Below, piece after piece: positions 1-5,124 of a DNA stretch of 5,124 bases. A model generated the notes under the pieces. It searched no databases, was not told the DNA's origin, and worked only from the letters and a program-made list of their open reading frames with translations. A program made the position numbers and the translations under genes. The first letter of the stretch is position 1. Each line of letters opens with the position of its first letter. The stretch comes from Prevotella sp. (GTDB lineage: Bacteria; Bacteroidota; Bacteroidia; Bacteroidales; Bacteroidaceae): NCBI GenBank assembly GCA_021203915.1, contig JAJQAI010000070.1:1-5124 (forward strand). Reading direction: 5' to 3'.

Positions 1-412
1 GTACCATAACAGTCTTAGTTATGGATATATCAATCTTAGGTCTTACTTCTTTTCCGTCGACTTTTTCACAAACTTTATTCTCATTTTCCTCGCTTCCGCT
101 TATATATAGACCATATGGACCTGGGCGATTGCCTTGAGCGTCAGCTTCTTCCTCAAACTTAGCACTGCTGAATACATGCCACCCTGTGGATGTATAGACG
201 ATTACGGGTAAGGGGATAACTATTGGGGTCTTACCTATCGTAGTAATATGCCACTCATAGGAGTCCTTTATATGTCCCCATAAGATTTCCTTAACGTCGA
301 TACCTTGCTCAGCATCTTCCGTCTTAGTCTCCTCATCTTGAGCCATCAAAGGGGCACAAGCAAAAACTAGGGCGAACAATATTAGAAAGTGCTTTATATT
401 TTTCATTAACAT
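1..412 (-). CDS. atpB: F1Fo ATP synthase subunit a, N-terminal part (runs off the left edge)
   Basis: Subunit a forms the ion half-channels of the Fo sector next to the c-ring in the inner membrane. Only the first 137 residues are in the window, and the conserved channel helices with the essential Arg lie outside it. Residues 1-24 look like a signal peptide: a Lys-containing start, a hydrophobic stretch (about 9-20) and a likely cleavage after A24 in LMA-QDEE. An acidic linker and a hydrophilic, presumably periplasmic region follow, with VKEILWGHIKDSYEWHI (40-56), PIVIPLPVIVY (63-73) and GWHVFSS (77-83). DISITKTVMV (128-137) should lead into the first conserved transmembrane helix. This arrangement matches my knowledge of Bacteroidetes AtpB, whereas E. 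coli AtpB lacks the signal peptide and long extension. The start is ATG at 412, 4 bp after the stop of the gene upstream. A second in-frame ATG at 406 (MKNIKHF) is equally plausible. No Shine-Dalgarno site is visible. Confidence 0.9.
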   Translation of the reverse strand, partial: MLMKNIKHFLILFALVFACAPLMAQDEETKTEDAEQGIDVKEILWGHIKDSYEWHITTIGKTPIVIPLPVIVYTSTGWHVFSSAKFEEEADAQGNRPGPYGLYISGSEENENKVCEKVDGKEVRPKIDISITKTVMV

Positions 413-416
413 GAGA

Positions 417-830
417 TTATTTACTAGTATGTTTTTCAACTTTAGCAAAATATACGCTATCAAACACCAACAAAACGATGTAAAATATGCAGAAGATGCA
501 TACAAATGAAAGTATATCTTCTCTTTGCCTATTTATCAGACAATATACAACTACTACTATAGCTGCTAAGAGCATTCTAAAGACCGATGAGGCCAAGTAG
601 AGTTTTGTAAGAGTCTTTGGTGAGGACTTTGCAGTAGCCTTCCAAGCGGCTCCATAAGCCCAAGACACCAATAAAGAGAAAAGAACACTTATCAAAAGTG
701 GCATTGCACATATTGAGGCTTTACCCAAAAGGCTTATTGCCACTAACAAGACCAAGGCTACAGCAACAACTATACGAAGCGTGTATTTGTAATACTTTTT
801 CGCTGTTTCACCTATTAATGTCTCGTCCAT
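417..830 (-). CDS. AtpI-like four-helix membrane protein of the atp operon
   Basis: This is a 137-residue membrane protein encoded between atpC and atpB. Hydrophobic segments at about 17-36, 41-63, 74-99 and 105-128 give four predicted transmembrane helices, with short charged ends (MDETLIGETAKK at the N-terminus, KVEKHTSK at the C-terminus). There is no signal peptide and no catalytic motif. In many bacteria the gene directly before atpB encodes AtpI, a small membrane protein thought to help assemble the c-ring or support ion/Mg2+ handling. The position, size and topology fit that role, but the sequence has no motif that proves homology, so AtpI-like is an inference from context. It starts at an ATG 9 bp after the atpC stop and ends 4 bp before atpB, so it is cotranscribed and perhaps translationally coupled. 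Bacteroidetes genomes usually carry a protein of this kind here, often annotated only as hypothetical. Confidence 0.85.
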   Translation of the reverse strand: MDETLIGETAKKYYKYTLRIVVAVALVLLVAISLLGKASICAMPLLISVLFSLLVSWAYGAAWKATAKSSPKTLTKLYLASSVFRMLLAAIVVVVYCLINRQREDILSFVCIFCIFYIVLLVFDSVYFAKVEKHTSK

Positions 831-839
831 CTATACGTT

Positions 840-1088
840 TTATTTTACTTCCACGCAAAGACTAACTTGATTCTTCTGCACGTGAACAAAGCCACCTGTT
901 ATTTCAAGTTGCTTTTTTCCTTCTGTTTGGGTAGAGTACTCTACGATTCCCCCTTGGAGCGATGAGATTATCGGAGCATGATCGTTAAGAATCTCAAAAC
1001 TTCCCATTGTGCCAGGAACTAGTACGCTCTCGACATCTCCATTAAACTCAATTTTCTCTGGGGAAATAATTCTTAGTTTAAGGCTCAT
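840..1088 (-). CDS. atpC: F1Fo ATP synthase epsilon subunit, short form (N-terminal domain only)
   Basis: Epsilon is part of the central stalk that links the gamma subunit to the c-ring and, in longer forms, inhibits ATP hydrolysis. The protein has 82 residues and covers only the N-terminal beta-sandwich. It shows LRIISPEKIEFNGDVESV (5-22), the family signature PGTMGSFEILNDHAPIIS (25-42) and TGGFVHV (64-70). It ends at CVEVK, where longer family members such as E. coli (about 139 residues) continue into two C-terminal helices. Those helices carry the inhibitory function, so this enzyme probably lacks epsilon-type inhibition of hydrolysis. Short epsilons are usual in Bacteroidetes. I chose the ATG at 1088 because homology begins there, 16 bp after the atpD stop. 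The same frame stays open to an ATG at 1148, but those 20 additional residues overlap the end of atpD and do not look like the family. The DNA before the start is pyrimidine-rich, with no Shine-Dalgarno site. Confidence 0.95.
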   Translation of the reverse strand: MSLKLRIISPEKIEFNGDVESVLVPGTMGSFEILNDHAPIISSLQGGIVEYSTQTEGKKQLEITGGFVHVQKNQVSLCVEVK

Positions 1089-1104
1089 AAAAAGAGAGAA
1101 TGTT

Positions 1105-2646
<1,542 letters not shown>

Positions 2647-2670
2647 TTATAATCAGTTTCTTTCAAAAGG

Positions 2671-2678
2671 CAAATATA
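2671..2678 (-). promoter_or_regulatory. Putative -7 box of the atp operon promoter
   Basis: Read on the minus strand this is TATATTTG, an exact match to the Bacteroidetes -7 consensus TAnnTTTG. It would place the transcription start near 2664 and give a leader of about 30 nt before the atpD ATG at 2634. No TTTG lies at the expected 19-21 nt upstream, so the -33 element is weak or absent. The surrounding AT-rich region makes a chance match possible, but the location between pfkA and the first atp gene is where the operon promoter should be. Confidence 0.55.
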
Positions 2679-2708
2679 ATAAAAAGGTTTAAATAAAACG
2701 CATATTTA

Positions 2709-2729
2709 ACTTAAAATTAACATTTAAGT
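2709..2729. repeat. Small AT-rich inverted repeat between pfkA and atpD
   Basis: The arms ACTTAAA (2709-2715) and TTTAAGT (2723-2729) are perfect inverted copies around a 7-nt centre. The repeat lies 33 bp past the pfkA stop and about 30 bp upstream of the putative atp -7 box. As RNA the stem has one G-C pair per arm and no clean T-run behind it, so it would be a poor intrinsic terminator. As DNA it could be an operator-like palindrome overlapping the upstream side of the promoter. With this base composition it may also be chance. Confidence 0.3.
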
Positions 2730-2761
2730 ACACCCTGCATTTTTTTACTAGTCCAAACCCT

Positions 2762-3739
2762 TTAAATACTGAGTTCCTCAAGAACGGTAATAAGCTTCTT
2801 ATCAAATGGCTTATCAGAGCGAATTGCCTCTATAAGTGGAACGTATACTACCTCATTGTTCCGCACACCAACCATAATATTACGCTGTCCTTGCATTATA
2901 GCATCAATAGCACCAACACCGGTACGGCTAGCTAAGATACGATCATGGGCTGAAGGACGACCACCACGCTGAAGGTGTCCTAAGATGGATACACGAACAT
3001 CGAAACTTGGGAACTCGTCTCTGACACGTTGTGCATAGAACAAAGCGCCACATTTTGGACTCTCCGATACGATTACGATACAACTCTTCTTGCTCTTACG
3101 AATGCCTCGTTCCATAAAGGTTGCTAGCTGGTCAACATCGGTGGAGTCTTCAGGGATTATTGCTGCTTCAGCACCAGAGGCGATAGCACTATTCTGAGCT
3201 AAGAATCCAGCATCACGTCCCATAACCTCAACGAAGAAGATGCGCTCATGACTAGATGCCGTATCACGAATACGGTCAACGCAATCCACAATTGTATTTA
3301 AGGTCGTATCATAACCAATGGTTGAGTCCGTACCATAGAGGTCATTGTCAACCGTACCAGGAAGACCAATACAGCAAATATCATACTCTTGAGCAAAGGT
3401 CATAGCACCCGTTAAAGAACCATTACCACCTATTATAACCAAAGCGTCAATATTGTGCTTAATTATATTATCATAAGCTTTCTTGCGTCCCTCTGGAGTC
3501 ATAAATTCTTTACTACGCGCAGTCTTTAGGATAGTACCTCCACTCATAATAATTCCACTAACATTCTCGGTTGAGAAATCTTCAATCTCTTCATTAATAA
3601 GACCATCATAACCACGGAAGATGCCCTTAATCTTGAAACCCATACATATACCAGCGCGGGTCACGGCACGTATGGCTGCATTCATACCCGGAGCGTCACC
3701 ACCCGAGGTGAGAACTCCTATTGTCTTAATCTTTGCCAT
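2762..3739 (-). CDS. pfkA: ATP-dependent 6-phosphofructokinase
   Basis: PfkA phosphorylates fructose 6-phosphate to fructose 1,6-bisphosphate, the committed step of glycolysis, in the cytoplasm. The 325-residue protein has the normal length (E. coli PfkA is 320) and aligns throughout. It has [15 protein letters not shown] (11-25), GGTILKTAR (67-75), GGNGS (104-108), PGTVDND (127-133) with catalytic D131, [16 protein letters not shown] (163-178) and ILGHLQRGG (252-260) with the substrate-binding His255 and Arg258. Gly107 and Gly128 occupy the positions that are Asp and Lys in pyrophosphate-dependent enzymes, which argues for ATP as donor. The oddity is N106, where E. coli has D103 in GGDGS, a residue involved in Mg-ATP binding; I have a memory of similar Asn forms in Bacteroidetes but cannot verify it. 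Effector-site Arg24 and Arg28 match E. coli Arg21 and Arg25, while E. coli Arg54 has no clear match, so allosteric behaviour may differ. The ATG at 3739 follows the antiporter gene by 43 bp. Confidence 0.97.
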   Translation of the reverse strand: MAKIKTIGVLTSGGDAPGMNAAIRAVTRAGICMGFKIKGIFRGYDGLINEEIEDFSTENVSGIIMSGGTILKTARSKEFMTPEGRKKAYDNIIKHNIDALVIIGGNGSLTGAMTFAQEYDICCIGLPGTVDNDLYGTDSTIGYDTTLNTIVDCVDRIRDTASSHERIFFVEVMGRDAGFLAQNSAIASGAEAAIIPEDSTDVDQLATFMERGIRKSKKSCIVIVSESPKCGALFYAQRVRDEFPSFDVRVSILGHLQRGGRPSAHDRILASRTGVGAIDAIMQGQRNIMVGVRNNEVVYVPLIEAIRSDKPFDKKLITVLEELSI

Positions 3740-3782
3740 AATTAAAAAAAGTATTTAGTATTAGTATTTCTTCTTATTTCTT
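3740..3782. other. Short gap between the antiporter gene and pfkA
   Basis: On the minus strand this gap begins purine-rich (AAAGAAATAAGAAGAAA), then contains a short TACTAA-like repetition and a T-run just before the pfkA ATG. There is no hairpin, so no intrinsic terminator separates the two genes, and no Shine-Dalgarno sequence sits at the usual distance. This supports read-through from the antiporter gene into pfkA. Confidence 0.5.
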
Positions 3783-5124
3783 TTAAGCTATTAGCCACAA
3801 AACTAGAAGTCCTAGTAACCAAGCCAAAATAGCAATTAACCCCACATTTTTAAAGTACCACCATACATGCACTCTTTCCATCTTCATTAGTGCTAGCCCA
3901 CTAACAGAGCCAAGAAGCAAGATGTTACCACCCATAGCAGAGCTATAGGCTATGATTTTCCAAAAAAGACCATTGGCAATAAAAGCGGACATATATTGAG
4001 GATGAGCCATTGAAGCTATCTGAGTAACATCTATAGTTGGATATAAGGAATATACACTCATGAACGTTGCAAAAGTATCTAAAACGCTACTGATGCAACC
4101 TGTTAATATTCCTATTGCCCAAAGATTGTGTATTTGTGAGGTATAAACCTGTGTAACATAGGAAATAATACCAGTCTCACTTACTGCTCCCATGGCAAGC
4201 ATAATACCCATAACAAAGAGCATCAATTGTATGACGCCATATTGCAAAGCATTTGGTATGTGACGTGGAGTCATCTGCTCAGAAGATAGTATTTTGCGAT
4301 TAAATACCTCGTTGACAATCCACAAAACAGAAAGTACACATAGTGCACCAAGGAATGGACTAAGTTTAGTAATGTTGTGGAAAGTAGGTATAAACCATAG
4401 GCCACCTATACCAACAACCAACATTAAAAAACGTTGCCAAAGGTTTAGATTTGTATCATCCCCTCTGTATGGCATTATTTGACTTTGTACATCGGTATGC
4501 TCAGGAAGAAGCCTTCCTAGCCAAAGAATTGGTAATGAACAAGCTAGAAGACAAGGAATGGCAAGCGAAGCTGAAAAATTAGTTGCTGTTACAGCTTCAT
4601 TACCCCAGAGTACTAGACCAATTGGATCTCCAATTACTGTAAGGGCTCCCCCACAATTTGCTGCTAAAACTATAGTGCAACCATAAATAATTCTTTGACG
4701 ACGATTAGGTAATATCTTATGCATGATGACAAGCATCATAGTTGTAGTAGTTAGGTTATCTAGATTGGCTGATAAAAGAAAAGTAATGATGGCCATCACC
4801 CATAGCATCCTACGGGAATTACGTGTACGAATCCAACGAGTAATAAAATCAAAGCAACCATTGTTACTTAAGATTTCAACAATGGACATTGTTGCAAGCA
4901 AAAAAAGTACAATCTCTGCACCCTTAGCCACATATTTAATAAAGATATTCTGTGCTATATATTGCTTAACAATAGAGCTCGAGGACAGTATACCTGAAAG
5001 AAAGTCCGCGTACTCATTAGGATATTGGCTTGTTACGTAGTCAGTACCATAGCATATGTATAGTACCCAACCAACTGTTCCGACAAATATTGCTACGGCC
5101 GCGCGATTAATCTTTGTAAAGAAA
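3783..5124 (-). CDS. nhaD: NhaD-family Na+/H+ antiporter, N-terminus outside the window
   Basis: This inner-membrane transporter of the ion-transporter (ArsB/NhaD) superfamily is expected to exchange Na+ (or Li+) for H+. The window holds 446 residues. The frame is open to the right edge, and only an estimated 20-25 residues with the real start are missing. A GTG at 4931 is an internal Val, because homologous residues such as KINRAAVAIFVGTVGWVLY (about 4-22) lie upstream of it. Counting from the edge, motifs are LLSANLDNLTTT (116-127) with D122, ANCGGALTVIGDPIG (155-169), SSVLDTF (345-351) with D349, and GGNILLLGSVSGLALMKME (398-416). The rest is a run of about ten or more hydrophobic helices. 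The paired LDN/LDT and GG-IGD motifs are typical of NhaD, with LDT replacing the usual DN of the second motif. The direct substrate is inferred from family. The stop lies 43 bp before pfkA, so the two may be cotranscribed. Confidence 0.85.
   Translation of the reverse strand, partial: FFTKINRAAVAIFVGTVGWVLYICYGTDYVTSQYPNEYADFLSGILSSSSIVKQYIAQNIFIKYVAKGAEIVLFLLATMSIVEILSNNGCFDFITRWIRTRNSRRMLWVMAIITFLLSANLDNLTTTTMMLVIMHKILPNRRQRIIYGCTIVLAANCGGALTVIGDPIGLVLWGNEAVTATNFSASLAIPCLLACSLPILWLGRLLPEHTDVQSQIMPYRGDDTNLNLWQRFLMLVVGIGGLWFIPTFHNITKLSPFLGALCVLSVLWIVNEVFNRKILSSEQMTPRHIPNALQYGVIQLMLFVMGIMLAMGAVSETGIISYVTQVYTSQIHNLWAIGILTGCISSVLDTFATFMSVYSLYPTIDVTQIASMAHPQYMSAFIANGLFWKIIAYSSAMGGNILLLGSVSGLALMKMERVHVWWYFKNVGLIAILAWLLGLLVLWLIA
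3798..3828 (-). promoter_or_regulatory. Putative pfkA promoter inside the 3' end of the antiporter gene
   Basis: On the minus strand TTTG (3828-3825) is followed after exactly 19 nt by TAGTTTTG (3805-3798). Both elements and the spacing match the Bacteroidetes consensus TTTG-N19-21-TAnnTTTG. The start of transcription would fall near 3791, giving a leader of about 50 nt before the pfkA ATG at 3739. The site lies in codons for the last transmembrane helix, where TTG and TTT codons are common, so a chance match cannot be excluded. Confidence 0.4.

Noticed and set aside
15..24. Lipoprotein reading of the AtpB N-terminus (Cys19)
   Set aside because: The residues before Cys19 (VFA) do not form a good lipobox because of the Phe, while MA-Q at 24 fits ordinary signal peptidase cleavage. 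Coordinates here are residue numbers of AtpB.
3746..3753. TACTTTTT as a pfkA -7 box
   Set aside because: It misses the final G and would start transcription within a few bases of the ATG, leaving almost no leader.
4929..4931. GTG as the start of the antiporter
   Set aside because: The reading frame stays open for 64 more codons to the window edge, and that part encodes a family-like first helix, so the GTG is an internal Val.
4294..5040. Plus-strand open frames at 4294-4482 and 4723-5040
   Set aside because: They are antisense to the conserved antiporter gene and their translations look like reverse complements of membrane-helix codons.

Overview
The window is a piece of a Bacteroidetes genome, most likely Bacteroidales (a Prevotella/Bacteroides-like lineage). 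The evidence is the ATP synthase gene order (atpD, atpC, a small AtpI-like membrane protein, then atpB), an epsilon subunit cut down to its N-terminal domain, a beta subunit with extra internal segments, and a subunit a that starts with a cleavable signal peptide and a periplasmic extension. The promoter-like elements also match the Bacteroidetes TTTG / TAnnTTTG pattern, and no gene has a clear Shine-Dalgarno site. The DNA is moderately AT-rich, especially between genes. I cannot name the species.

All six genes lie on the minus strand, so the window reads from right to left. From the right edge: a NhaD-family Na+/H+ antiporter (5124 to 3783, N-terminus outside the window); a 43-bp gap; pfkA, 6-phosphofructokinase (3739 to 2762); a 127-bp intergenic region with the likely atp promoter and a small AT-rich inverted repeat; then the first four genes of the atp operon, namely atpD (2634 to 1105), atpC (1088 to 840), an AtpI-like four-helix membrane protein (830 to 417) and the start of atpB (412 to the left edge). 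The atp genes are 16, 9 and 4 bp apart, so they are almost certainly one transcript. The rest of the operon (c, b, delta, alpha, gamma) should follow beyond position 1.

Functionally this is a core energy neighbourhood: an ion antiporter that exchanges Na+ and H+ across the inner membrane, the committed step of glycolysis, and the F1Fo ATP synthase that couples the ion gradient to ATP. pfkA may share a transcript with the antiporter, but a well-formed promoter-like site inside the 3' end of the antiporter gene (3798-3828) could drive it separately.

I see no mobile element, CRISPR array, RNA gene, toxin-antitoxin pair or defence system, and no sign of an undescribed system. The points that deserve a second look are molecular details: an Asn in place of the usual Asp in the GGDGS nucleotide-binding motif of PfkA, the lineage-type remodelling of three ATP synthase subunits, and the putative promoters.
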